DNA of 64,000 bases. Source: Nostoc sp. ATCC 53789. GTDB taxonomy: Bacteria > Cyanobacteriota > Cyanobacteriia > Cyanobacteriales > Nostocaceae. A model generated the notes under the pieces. It was not told the DNA's origin. It did not search any database and saw only the letters and a program-made list of their open reading frames with translations. Location of the stretch: positions 7,002,001 to 7,066,000 of the forward strand of contig NZ_CP046703.1 in NCBI RefSeq assembly GCF_009873495.1. Reading direction: 5' to 3'. Both the position numbers and the translations under genes were made by a program. How positions within the stretch are numbered: the stretch's first letter is position 1; each line of letters starts with the position of its first letter. Shown here piece by piece: positions 48,241 through 57,421 of this stretch.

Positions 48241-50613
48241 CTATTCCAGCGTGAAATAGAAAATAGAGCCAACACCTACGGTAGATTCAACCCAAATTTG
48301 GCCGTTATGAAGCTCAACAATCTTTTTAACAATAGCTAATCCTGCACCTGCTCCTCCACCGTACTTTTCCTGAGAGTGCAGCCGCTTGAATAATCTAAAG
48401 ATAGTTTCTAAGTGATGCTGTGGGATGCCAATACCGTTATCTCGGATATAAAAGATTGGGCATGGGGCATGGGGTATGGGCAAGAGGACTTGGGGACAAG
48501 GAGAATTGGGGACAAGGGGAAAGATTTGTTTCAAGTTCTCACCTCTTGTCCCCTTGTCCCCTTGTCCCTTTGTCTCCCCTGCTCCCCCTGCCTCTTCTTG
48601 AGAAAGGTAGCCAATCTCAACCCATTGCTCTGCTTTATCGTTGTATTTGAAGGCATTACCAAGCAGGTTACTGAAGACTTCATTAACGAGAACTCGATCG
48701 CACTGAATTGTTGGTAAAGGCCGAGGAATGCGAATATCCACAAGCCCACAGCCTTGGCGACTAGCATGAAAGACATTAATTACTTGGTTGAGCAATTCGT
48801 TGAGATCGGTTGCTTGCTCTCGGAGATGTGCTTGTCCTAACTGCGATAGTCGCAGCAAAGCATTAATCAGAGTTTCCATGCGTACAGATAAGGACACTAC
48901 TGTTTGCAAGCACTCAATGCCGTCATCATCTAATACTTGGGCATAGTCTTCTAGCAGCACCGTCGAGAAGTTATAAATGCCCCGCAAAGGTTCTTTGAGA
49001 TCGTGAGAAGCAGCGTAGGCAAAGGATGCTAGTTCTTGGTTACTGCGTTCTAACTCCAGGTTGATTTTCGCTAATTCATCCGCTTTCGAGAGGACAATAC
49101 CAACGATCGCATTACTCAGAGCGATCGCACTTTCAAGTTCACACCCTTTCCAAGGTAAAGAAGTTAATCTAACCGTTTCTTGCCATTGTTCAAAAGATTT
49201 TCGGGGAGACAGGGTATAGCTACCATCTGTTTGAGCTTGAATGGATTCTTGTGGATTTCCTGCCCAGTGTACTGTTTGGATAACTTCAGGGCGGAACCAA
49301 AGAATATAATAACGCCGGACTTTAGAAATTCGCAGCAGCAACAAACCACTGGCAGTATCTTTAAATATGAGTGCTTCTGGATAAAGCTTCGGCAGAGAAT
49401 CTGTAGAAAACAGGTTGTCACTAACTTGAGTATCTGCCCATTCAATTAACGCTCGCACCTGATCAATATTTGGTGTGGTTCCCACAAGGTTAATTTCATT
49501 ATCCAGACAAACAGCCGCTCCAGAGGCACTGACAAAATCTAGCAAGCGGATTTCCGGTTTGATTAAGGCATCGATAAAGTTGTCTGCTTGGGAAATGGAC
49601 TCAAGGAACTCAGACTGTAGCGATTTGAGTTTTACCTTATAGTCCCATTCCGAAGAACTAATTTTGTGCGCTAACTCTGAAGATACGATTTGTCCCAAAA
49701 ATTCGCACATCTTGCGTACTTCGTAGGAAATATACTTTGGTGTTTGATGATGGCAAGATATTAATCCCCAAAGTTTCTGCTCTTGAATAAGTGAAATCAC
49801 CAAAAGAGCCTTCACTCCCATATTTTGATGATATTCAGCACAACACCAATCAAAACTCCGTAGCACAGAGTAGCTTAAATCAAGATGCTGATGTGTTGTC
49901 GGATTTTGCGTTGGAACTAGCTGGACAGATTCGGCCGTCAAATCGGGAAGAAATCGCAGAAAGCATCGTGTGTATAACTCCCTAGCCTGCGCTGGAATAT
50001 CCGTAGCGGGATAATGAAGTCCTAAATAAGGTGATAAATCTTCCCGTTTTACTTCTGCAACAACAGAACCCGCTTCCGACTCATCAAATTGATAGACCAT
50101 TACCCGATCAAAACCGATGATTTTTTGGACTTCTTCAGCCACTAAGTGCAAAAATTCTATCAGGTTTGATGTGCTTTGCATTTTTGCGATCGCTTCACCT
50201 GCCAAAGCATGAAAGCCTAGAAAACTCACCTCAGATTTTGAGTCAGTCGGTTCTAACTCCAGAATCACACCCTCTTCTGTACGATGAGCGATCGCATCAA
50301 AATCTCGTACCCCATCCGAAGTATTTATTGATACTTTAAAAGTATTGGGACTGCCAATTTTTTTTACCAAGCACTGCTTTACAGCTTCTACTTGTTGAGC
50401 TTTTAATAAATAGCTCAATGGTTTACCAAGCAAATCTTTTGGCTCTTTACCTACATAAGCTTGGGTATTGTTGCTAACTTGCAGTATCTCTAACTGAGTA
50501 CTGAGTGCTAGTAGTACACCATGAGGTTGAATAGAGCCAGGTATATGAATAGGTTTGCGATCGTGGTTAGTCAGAGCAGTCGCTTGGGTAGTAGTATTTT
50601 TAGGCTGGCTCAT
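48241..50613 (-). CDS. Phytochrome-like histidine kinase (PAS-GAF-PHY-HisKA-HATPase)
   Basis: 790 residues. PAS (about 20-130, HIPGSIQPHG), GAF (about 140-320) and PHY (about 330-500, with PRKSF of the tongue and WAGNP) precede HisKA (about 530, AASHDLKEPLRG) and HATPase. The Asp of YPATDIPAQAR is kept. The Cph1 chromophore site CHL is Cys257-Cys258 here (WCCAEYHQNMG), so Cys aligns with the bilin-binding Cys but the next, normally His, is also Cys. The N-terminal Cys of bacteriophytochromes (NCDREPIH) is replaced by His (NHDRKPIH). A repeat-derived insertion splits the HATPase between the sheet and RDNGIGIP. Rcp gene downstream. Confidence 0.92.
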   Translation of the reverse strand: MSQPKNTTTQATALTNHDRKPIHIPGSIQPHGVLLALSTQLEILQVSNNTQAYVGKEPKDLLGKPLSYLLKAQQVEAVKQCLVKKIGSPNTFKVSINTSDGVRDFDAIAHRTEEGVILELEPTDSKSEVSFLGFHALAGEAIAKMQSTSNLIEFLHLVAEEVQKIIGFDRVMVYQFDESEAGSVVAEVKREDLSPYLGLHYPATDIPAQARELYTRCFLRFLPDLTAESVQLVPTQNPTTHQHLDLSYSVLRSFDWCCAEYHQNMGVKALLVISLIQEQKLWGLISCHHQTPKYISYEVRKMCEFLGQIVSSELAHKISSSEWDYKVKLKSLQSEFLESISQADNFIDALIKPEIRLLDFVSASGAAVCLDNEINLVGTTPNIDQVRALIEWADTQVSDNLFSTDSLPKLYPEALIFKDTASGLLLLRISKVRRYYILWFRPEVIQTVHWAGNPQESIQAQTDGSYTLSPRKSFEQWQETVRLTSLPWKGCELESAIALSNAIVGIVLSKADELAKINLELERSNQELASFAYAASHDLKEPLRGIYNFSTVLLEDYAQVLDDDGIECLQTVVSLSVRMETLINALLRLSQLGQAHLREQATDLNELLNQVINVFHASRQGCGLVDIRIPRPLPTIQCDRVLVNEVFSNLLGNAFKYNDKAEQWVEIGYLSQEEAGGAGETKGQGDKGTRGENLKQIFPLVPNSPCPQVLLPIPHAPCPIFYIRDNGIGIPQHHLETIFRLFKRLHSQEKYGGGAGAGLAIVKKIVELHNGQIWVESTVGVGSIFYFTLE
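48455..48600 (-). repeat. Repeat-derived in-frame insertion in the phytochrome HATPase domain
   Basis: The plus strand holds GGGGACAAGGAGAATTGGGG, GACAAGGGGAAAGATTTGTT, TCAAGTTCTCACC and TCTTGTCCCCTTGTCCCC. Apart from a few bases this equals the complement of the intergenic inverted repeat at 2597-2658. It is translated in frame as roughly KGQGDKGTRGENLKQ to LPIPHAPCP. The flanking sequence continues the HATPase fold (EIGYLS before, FYIRDNG after). Confidence 0.85.
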
Positions 50614-50921
50614 AAATCAACTTATGTAAAGCTGAATTTTACAATAGCGCAATTAATTGTCACATTTCTTTAAAGTATATGCCGATAAGGATGAATGCGA
50701 TCGCATATCATTTGTGCTTGTTATGGTTTTTTGAGGTAAGTAGGTAAGGGCAAATAATTAAAAGATCGGGTAGAGTATATTACCGCTTCCATAACGGACT
50801 GAAAATACAGATTATGGTATATTCAAAGTAGATACGCATAAGAGTCTAAAGTAGATGTGTCAAGCTCCGAAAGTTTTACGTTTGGGCGTGTAATTCTCTA
50901 AGAAAGTATTTAAAGGTAGCT
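50614..50921. other. Intergenic region between the phytochrome and mazE
   Basis: 308 AT-rich bases with one HIP1 site and no gene. The mazEF promoter is probably here (TTATGGTATATTCAAAG near 50812-50828 is AT-rich), without a clear -35. AAAGG at 50911-50915 is the mazE ribosome-binding site. Confidence 0.5.
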
Positions 50922-51164
50922 ATGACCACAGTTGTTGCTAAGTGGGGAAACAGTCTAGCTATTAGACTTCCGAAAGCTTTAGCTGAACAAGTTAATGTAA
51001 AAGAGGGAACAGACATAACTTTCAGCGTTTCAGGTAATAGTATTGTCATCACGCCGCAGCAGCGAAAAAAATATACGCTTGATGAATTATTGGAAGGTAT
51101 GACTCCAGATAATTTCCATTCTGAAATAGATACCGGATCTGCTATGGGGAATGAAGTTTGGTAA
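50922..51164 (+). CDS. mazE: MazE/AbrB-type antitoxin
   Basis: 80 residues with a swapped-hairpin AbrB/MazE fold: VVAKWGNSLAIRLPKALAEQ then VKEGTDITFSVSGNSIVITP. The acidic C-terminal tail (DNFHSEIDTGSAMGNEVW) would bind and block the toxin. It overlaps the toxin start by a few bases and should repress its own promoter. The pair forms a type II toxin-antitoxin module. Confidence 0.9.
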   Translation: MTTVVAKWGNSLAIRLPKALAEQVNVKEGTDITFSVSGNSIVITPQQRKKYTLDELLEGMTPDNFHSEIDTGSAMGNEVW

Positions 51165-51601
51165 TTAAACCATACGTTCCAGATAGAGGTGATATTGTCA
51201 AGTTAGACTGTGGAACTACAACGCAAATTACGGCTGATTCTATCCGAAGTGTATTAGCATTAAGAACATCAGGAATGTCATTTGAAGATATTGCTAAAAC
51301 ACTTAGTGCAGAACTAAAACCTCAAGGGCGTGAGCAGATGGGCTATCGTCCTTTTTTAGTTATGTCGCCATTAAAATACAATCAAATGGCTTCCATAGTT
51401 CTAATTTGTCCAATTACTAATCAAAAAAAAGGTCTTAACTTTGAAGTTCCGCTTCCTGATGGAATGATAACCAGTGGCGTAGTGTTAGCCGATCAGATCA
51501 AATCACTAGACTGGAAAGTTAGAAAGGTTTTGTTTGTAGAGAGAGTTCAAGAGGATCTAATTGAAGAAGTGCAAGCAAGAATTGAACCTCTGATTTTATA
51601 A
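51158..51601 (+). CDS. mazF: MazF-type endoribonuclease toxin with an inserted HTH-like segment
   Basis: 147 residues from TTG 51158, overlapping mazE. The MazF/PemK fold is visible as YVPDRGDIVKLDC, then RPFLVMSPLKYN, CPITNQKKG and VVLADQIKSLDW. Between the first strand and the RPFLVMS strand, where normal MazF has about 12 residues (with G-x-E/Q-Q-x-G-R-RP), 40 residues are inserted: SIRSVLALRTSGMSFEDIAK resembles a helix-turn-helix. After it the normal QMGYRP continues. The insert may be a DNA- or ligand-binding element, or it may impair the nuclease. Confidence 0.82.
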   Translation: MVIKPYVPDRGDIVKLDCGTTTQITADSIRSVLALRTSGMSFEDIAKTLSAELKPQGREQMGYRPFLVMSPLKYNQMASIVLICPITNQKKGLNFEVPLPDGMITSGVVLADQIKSLDWKVRKVLFVERVQEDLIEEVQARIEPLIL

Positions 51602-51712
51602 AGGTGCAAATAAACTCTACAGACGTAATAAATTACGTCTGTATAAATCAAACAAAAATCATTACATGCAGCAATGCAACACCAATATCCAACATCCAAA
51701 ATCCGAAGCTGA

Positions 51713-53416
51713 CTATGGTGTTGGGAACTTTTTTTTTACGGTTTTGGCTCCTTGCATATCCAGCAATTGAGCTAATTCGGTTGTATTCAATGACTTGACA
51801 AGACTTAAACCAAGAGACTTACTAGAAATGCTTTGAGTGTAGGCGGCGTTCAGGTAAGGGGTGTATTGTGGTTTTCCTGCAATGTATGTTTGGAAGAAAG
51901 GTAAACTTAAAACATTCATGTAACGACGCGCTTGCGAAGCATCGCCAATCATATCAGTAGGTAATGCTACTTGTTGATTTGCAGGATTGCCATTACCAAT
52001 GGTGGAAAAGTGAGTACCACCTACAAGCATGACGAGATACTTTTGGGAATTCGCAAACCAGGAGAAAGGTAAAATTTGCTCAGATAAAGCTGGTGCAACT
52101 GTATCATCACTACTGCTGACAATCATCACTGGAGTTTTGATTTGACTTAAGCCAGCTTTGCCGAAAATAGAACTAGTAATGGGATTAACTGCGATCGCAG
52201 CTTTTACTCTCTCATCCCGCAGGTTATAATCCTTGCCAGACTTGCTGATGCTCAATTCTAAAGCGCGACACTGGAGCAGTAAAGACATATTCCAGGTTTT
52301 TTGCAGTGCTGCTGGTTGACAGTCTTGTTTTAGCTGCTCAAAGTTGATTTTTGCGCCTGCCAGGGCTAAGGCTGTGTAGCCTCCCAAAGATTGACCAAAT
52401 ACTCCGACTTGTTGCAGATTTAAGCGACCTTTAAACCTTGAATCAGATTGATTACCTTTTTCCAATTGATTCAATATATATGTGACATCCAAAGGTCGGT
52501 CTTGAAATTCACCTGGTTCTGCTACTTCAACGGCGTGTCCCTTTAGCAGAGAACGTAATTGTTTAGCATCGCTACCAGGATGATTAGGAACGACAACGGC
52601 AAATCCATAAGAAGATAGGTGCGTAGCTAAATATTGAAAGTTGCTGCTATCTAAACCCAAGCCGTGAGAAATTACAATTACGGGTGCAGTCTTTTGAACA
52701 TTGGGAATGTAAACATCAGTTAATAAAAGCCGGTTGCGCTTTGAGTCAAAAAACTTTAGGGTGTATTTTTGCGACTTAAACTTGCCAGGAACCTTTAAAT
52801 CAGGCAATTGCGAGAGATTTGGTTGTGGAGTGGTAGCAGCTTCTATTTTAGACTCTTGAGAAACTGCTGCGATCGCACTATGGGTTTGGTTAACAAGTTT
52901 CTCTAATTCCGTAGCTATTTCTAAAGTCTCTGCAACATCAAGACGAATGCTGCTGCTGGGGTATTTACGCAACACATTCAAAAGTGTCAAGCCTCCCGAT
53001 TCAGCAGAGGCTGAAATTAGCGCCGAACGCAAATTACCAAATCCTGGTTGACTGGTTTTAATGACTTGCGCCAACCGATGCAGCAAAAATTCTCCTTGCG
53101 GTGTGTAGAGAAGTTGCGAAAGTACTACCGGACTAACTTTCACACGATTAAGTAAAATCCGTCGCAATTCTGGAAGCTGTTGTAGAGGAAGATATTGCTG
53201 ATACGCTGCCAAATCTTCGTTAATTACACCTGTTTTGGCATAGTTTTCTAAAGTGTTGACTGAAATGGAAAGCTCTAAGGCTGAATAAGATGCATAAATC
53301 CGCTCTGCTGCCAAGACAGAATTGCTAATTCCAAACGTTGGCAGCAGTGTTGAGAGAACCAGCAATAGGGAATTTTTTCTGAGGCTGCTGGCCCAATTAC
53401 CAAACAAACTATTCAT
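51713..53416 (-). CDS. DUF1400 alpha/beta hydrolase, secreted
   Basis: 567 residues. A signal peptide (about 1-36, ending VLAAERI) and an N-terminal DUF1400 domain (about 38-170) precede an alpha/beta hydrolase with nucleophile block GVFGQSLGGYTALAL, an oxyanion ISHGLGLDSSNF and catalytic Asp/His in VSSSDDTVAP and GGTHFSTIG. This architecture occurs in cyanobacterial dienelactone-hydrolase or lipase-type proteins. Periplasmic; substrate unknown. It ends just past the mazF 3' region on the opposite strand. Confidence 0.88.
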   Translation of the reverse strand: MNSLFGNWASSLRKNSLLLVLSTLLPTFGISNSVLAAERIYASYSALELSISVNTLENYAKTGVINEDLAAYQQYLPLQQLPELRRILLNRVKVSPVVLSQLLYTPQGEFLLHRLAQVIKTSQPGFGNLRSALISASAESGGLTLLNVLRKYPSSSIRLDVAETLEIATELEKLVNQTHSAIAAVSQESKIEAATTPQPNLSQLPDLKVPGKFKSQKYTLKFFDSKRNRLLLTDVYIPNVQKTAPVIVISHGLGLDSSNFQYLATHLSSYGFAVVVPNHPGSDAKQLRSLLKGHAVEVAEPGEFQDRPLDVTYILNQLEKGNQSDSRFKGRLNLQQVGVFGQSLGGYTALALAGAKINFEQLKQDCQPAALQKTWNMSLLLQCRALELSISKSGKDYNLRDERVKAAIAVNPITSSIFGKAGLSQIKTPVMIVSSSDDTVAPALSEQILPFSWFANSQKYLVMLVGGTHFSTIGNGNPANQQVALPTDMIGDASQARRYMNVLSLPFFQTYIAGKPQYTPYLNAAYTQSISSKSLGLSLVKSLNTTELAQLLDMQGAKTVKKKFPTP

Positions 53417-53845
53417 CGCTCAACTGTTTCGGTGGTCTGGTTTTATCAGGTGTTGGCTTTGGTAGTTATTCGGACACCCTGCTTGGTTTACTTTAAGTTT
53501 TTAGCCTCAATTTTATCAAAACAGAATTTAGGAGTCAGCCGTTATAATTCAGTATGAATTTTGTATGACTTGCGAATGTAGAAAGCTTTATCTGACTCCT
53601 GAATTCTGATTTATGAATTCTTCTTCAAGAATTTTTCTCTGGGCTAGAAAGTCAAAAATCAGATCCTACAGTGTCACACAGATGGGTAAAGTATCCATCT
53701 TATAATGAGTGACTCCCGTAGTTCGCCTTCACTATCAAATCATAACAAATAAAAAATACTGTGCCTCAGTATTTATGTTGTAGCTTTGAATATTGCACGG
53801 ATTCTATAGATAAAAAAACAGTAAAAATCCTGAAAATCCTTACTA
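53417..53845. other. Intergenic region, no gene
   Basis: 429 bases with a short repeated TGACTCCTGAATTCTG motif (about 53585-53610), also near 58660-58685, but no coding frame or RNA gene recognised. Confidence 0.5.
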
Positions 53846-54769
53846 CTAATCAGCTTTTCCTAATGCGATGGCTACTGAACCTGTAACTACTAAACCTGCT
53901 CCCAATATTGCTACGAAACTGAAGTGTTCTGATGGTATCCAATTAGGTGCAATAACTGATACAACTGCAACTGCTATTAATGTCACAACGGGAGCTAAAG
54001 CTATTACGGCACTTACTCGTGATGCTTCCCAATGTTCTAATGATTCGGAAAAAGCACCGTAAGCGATTAAAGTATTAAAAGCACAAAAAAGCAACATTCC
54101 TAAATGGAAAGGATTGAGTATCAAAAGTGATTTTACTTTGGCTAGAGGAGTGAATAATAAAGCACATCCACCATAAATAATCAGCATGATGCTGGCGGAA
54201 GATAAAGATTGTAATAACTGCTTTTGTGCTAAAGCATAAATCGCCCATGACATTGAGCCTAGCGCTATGAAAACACTACCTAGTAGATATGTGCCATGCG
54301 CTGTAATTAGATTCGTTAGTTGTTCACGAAAAAATAAAACATAACCACAAATCATTACACTGACACCAATCCATTGATACAGCCGATAACGTTCTTTAAA
54401 AATTACTAACCCTCCAAAACCTAATAAAAGGGTAGATAATTGAATCAGAACTTCAGCGTTAGCAGGTGATGTTAGTGATAAACCTTGGGTAAAAAAGAAG
54501 TAATTAATCCCTAAGAATAGTGTAGCGATCGCTAATAATTTCCAAGAAGCAGAACGTAGTTGTTCTAACTTTGGTAACTTGCCACGTATTCCTAAATACA
54601 CAGCTAGTAGTAAAAATGATACCGAAAATCGAAACCAAACGACGGTATAGACATCAAGTACTTGCAGAATTACTGCCAGAGCAATAGGTAAAATTCCCCA
54701 CAATAAAACCGTTAATAGCGATAATACTAGCCCTAAGCGCCAGCGACCAGAACTTTGATGTAGTGACAT
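53846..54769 (-). CDS. EamA/DMT-family transporter
   Basis: 307 residues with ten membrane segments in two EamA repeats (about 12-145 and 160-300); the repeat starts are marked by LLWGILPIALAV and YLLGSVFIALGSMSWAIYA. The Drug/Metabolite Transporter family exports amino acids, metabolites or drugs. Neighbours give no hint of substrate. The gene is complete with start ATG 54769 and no signal peptide. Confidence 0.88.
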   Translation of the reverse strand: MSLHQSSGRWRLGLVLSLLTVLLWGILPIALAVILQVLDVYTVVWFRFSVSFLLLAVYLGIRGKLPKLEQLRSASWKLLAIATLFLGINYFFFTQGLSLTSPANAEVLIQLSTLLLGFGGLVIFKERYRLYQWIGVSVMICGYVLFFREQLTNLITAHGTYLLGSVFIALGSMSWAIYALAQKQLLQSLSSASIMLIIYGGCALLFTPLAKVKSLLILNPFHLGMLLFCAFNTLIAYGAFSESLEHWEASRVSAVIALAPVVTLIAVAVVSVIAPNWIPSEHFSFVAILGAGLVVTGSVAIALGKAD

Positions 54770-55149
54770 TCAAGTATCCTACTCAAAGTAGGGCTGATGA
54801 GAAGTTAAAACATATCTAATTTGCATATCTAAATTTTACAATTTTTTATTGATAATCTATCTTAATAGCTTAGTGAAAAAATTAAATGTAGAACGGCTTA
54901 TCGACCCTACTCAATTTATTTTTAGTGCTAAATCGTGGCGTTTCTTGTTTATAGAAAATTTGTAAATAGCGTAATTACTTTACATGAATATTAAAATTCA
55001 GGGTTACACGTAAACGTATAATTTGTTTCAGTTTTAATTTAGTACAAAGCATTATGGGGTTTATACTCATCTTAAGCTTAGTAATTTCTATTACAAGCTT
55101 ATCCATTTACTGACTACTGACCTCAAAAAGTCGATTTTTACTCAAATCT
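54770..55149. other. Intergenic region, no gene
   Basis: 380 AT-rich bases between divergent genes, presumably with both promoters. No boxes or repeats stood out. Confidence 0.5.
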
Positions 55150-57150
55150 ATGGTGACAAAAATAAAGCGCCAAGAGTGGAGATTTAAATATGGCAAGCTT
55201 AACTACCTGAGATCAAAATTTTTAAAGACTATAACAATTGCTGTCATTATTATGGCAGCAATACTAGCTGGAAATACTGTCTCAGCCCAGGTTACGCCAT
55301 CGCCTCTACCTTCGCTCAAAAGCATATCGGTTCCACAGCCGGACAATCTTGGAGACTTCGTAAAAGACAAAGTAGCCGCCGTAAAGTTAGGAAAAACTCT
55401 TTTTTGGGATATGCAGGTTGGGAGCGACGGCGTAACTGCCTGTGCTAGTTGTCACTTCCATGCTGGGGCCGACAATAGATCCAAAAATCAGATTGCTCCT
55501 GGACTTTTACGGATTAACCCTGATGGTACGGAGAATCCAGATGCAGTTTTTAATGTTGGTGGACTACCAAACTACCAACTCAAACCAGGAGATTTTCCTT
55601 TCCACAGTAACGATGTCAGTTCTTCTCAGGGGATCTTCAATAGTAAGTTTGTTGATGTCACACCTGGTAATGCAGAAGACAAAGTAACAAACGAGCCAGA
55701 TCCAGTGTTTAACGTGGGAGGCGTTAATGTGCGCCGCGTCGAGCCGCGTAACACTCCAACCGTGATTAATTCAGCATTCAACTTCCGCAACTTCTGGGAC
55801 GGAAGGGCACAAAATATCTTTAATGGGGTGAATCCTTTCGGTTTAAGAGATCCTAATGCTGCGATCGCTAAAGCAGCAAACCCAAATAAACTAGAATTTG
55901 TCAAAGTCAGTCTGAAGAATTCATCTTTGGCATCCCAAGCGGTTGGCCCGCCACTAAGTTCCTTTGAGTCGTCTGCTGATGGTCGAACTTTTCAAGAAAT
56001 TGGTGATAAGTTCGGGCGAATTGACAGAAGATCCCTCAGCGCTGGTAAAGGTAAAAAGCTTCCCCGAAAACTTGCGAAAAAGTTATTACCTCTCAGACCG
56101 CTAGGTAAGCAGGTAGTGCATCCACAAGACAGCGTTTTAGGTGCAGATAGTAGATCGCCCAAACCCGGACTCAAAGATAAAACTTATGGGCAGCTAATTC
56201 AAGATGCTTTCAAGCCGGAGTGGTGGAAGTCTAATCAACTCATCCAAGTTGATGCTGAAGGTAGAAGGACTTTTGTCAAAAAGCCCGATCGCTCCTTGGA
56301 GACTAATGAGTACACATTAATGGAGTACAACTTCTCGCTATTCTTTGGGCTGGCAGTTCAGTTGTACGAGTCTACACTCATTTCCAATGATACGCCCTTC
56401 GATCGCTTCTTAGAAGGAAGCACTAATGCCCTAACTTCTGAGCAGCAACAAGGGAAACAACTGTTTGAGGGCAAAGCTTTCTGTATTGCTTGTCACGTTG
56501 GATCGGAATTGACAGCTGCTTCAACAAGCAATGTGACTAAAGAAGGACGAATCAAACGTGCGCCCTTCCCGCCAAACTCCCCTGAAGACACTGGCTTCTT
56601 CAATATTGGTGTCACACCTGTTACAGAAGACCCTAGTTTAGGTAGTAATGACGCTTTCGGTAATCCGCTTTCAGAAGCACGATTGGCTCAGTTAGGGAAA
56701 TTCCAGCTTCTTCTTGGCGAAAACCCTCCCATCCTGAATCCACCGTTGAATTCTAGTGAAGCTGTGTTTGCAGCCGGAGGTTTCAAAGCACCTGGACTTC
56801 GCAATGTGGAACTTACTGCTCCCTACTTCCACAATGGAGGTCACGCAACCTTAGAGCAAGTGATTGATTTTTACAATCGGGGTGGTGACTTAGGGCTTCT
56901 TCCCCCACTGCGTCTTTCACCGGAAGAAAAACAGCAATTGGTCGCCTTTTTAAAAGGTCTGACTGATGAGCGAGTTCGGTATGATAAAGCGCCTTTTGAC
57001 CATCCGCAACTGTTCGTCCCCAATGGACATCCATCAGGTAGCTCTACAGCCGTTATCAATGACGGTACTGGCAAAGCTACGGATAGTCTATTAGAAATTC
57101 CTGCTGTTGGTAAGAATGGTGGTAGTGGTACTCCAAATTTCTTGAGCTAA
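55150..57150 (+). CDS. Di-haem cytochrome c peroxidase (MauG/CcpA-like), secreted
   Basis: 666 residues. A signal segment ends in AGNTVSAQV (about residue 50). Two haem sites are CASCHFH (Cys98-Cys101-His102) and CIACHVG (Cys445-Cys448-His449). Blocks such as GKTLFWDMQVGSDG, NTPTVINSAFNFRNFWDG and the C-terminal APYFHNGGHATLEQV agree with the family, which reduces peroxide or oxidises substrates in the periplasm. It is much longer than CcpA (about 330), because of extra segments between the haem sites. No cytochrome donor gene is near. Confidence 0.92.
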   Translation: MVTKIKRQEWRFKYGKLNYLRSKFLKTITIAVIIMAAILAGNTVSAQVTPSPLPSLKSISVPQPDNLGDFVKDKVAAVKLGKTLFWDMQVGSDGVTACASCHFHAGADNRSKNQIAPGLLRINPDGTENPDAVFNVGGLPNYQLKPGDFPFHSNDVSSSQGIFNSKFVDVTPGNAEDKVTNEPDPVFNVGGVNVRRVEPRNTPTVINSAFNFRNFWDGRAQNIFNGVNPFGLRDPNAAIAKAANPNKLEFVKVSLKNSSLASQAVGPPLSSFESSADGRTFQEIGDKFGRIDRRSLSAGKGKKLPRKLAKKLLPLRPLGKQVVHPQDSVLGADSRSPKPGLKDKTYGQLIQDAFKPEWWKSNQLIQVDAEGRRTFVKKPDRSLETNEYTLMEYNFSLFFGLAVQLYESTLISNDTPFDRFLEGSTNALTSEQQQGKQLFEGKAFCIACHVGSELTAASTSNVTKEGRIKRAPFPPNSPEDTGFFNIGVTPVTEDPSLGSNDAFGNPLSEARLAQLGKFQLLLGENPPILNPPLNSSEAVFAAGGFKAPGLRNVELTAPYFHNGGHATLEQVIDFYNRGGDLGLLPPLRLSPEEKQQLVAFLKGLTDERVRYDKAPFDHPQLFVPNGHPSGSSTAVINDGTGKATDSLLEIPAVGKNGGSGTPNFLS

Positions 57151-57324
57151 CTAGCCATTTTCTATTACCTTAATCAAAGAAAAATCATAAACCTTTATTT
57201 TTAATAGGTTTTGATCAATCTAAGTGTAGGTTGGATTAAGGAACGAAACTCAACACCAAAAACTACTTTTAACAAGGGGTTTAAGACAAGGAGCTTAAGC
57301 CCCTTGTCTGTTTAAGTAAGTCAG

Positions 57325-57420
57325 GTGAGGGAGTGAGTGAGGGAGATGAGGAAGATGAGGAAGATGAGGGAGATGAGGAGATGAATTAATAACCAATGCC
57401 CCATGCCCAATGCCCAATTC
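57325..57420. repeat. Purine-rich short tandem repeat
   Basis: GAGGGAGTGAGTGAGGGAG and then GATGAGGAAGATGAGGAAGA continue for about 60 bases, followed by ATGCCCAATGCCCA repeats. These are typical low-complexity intergenic tracts of this genome. Confidence 0.8.
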
Positions 57421-57421
57421 T

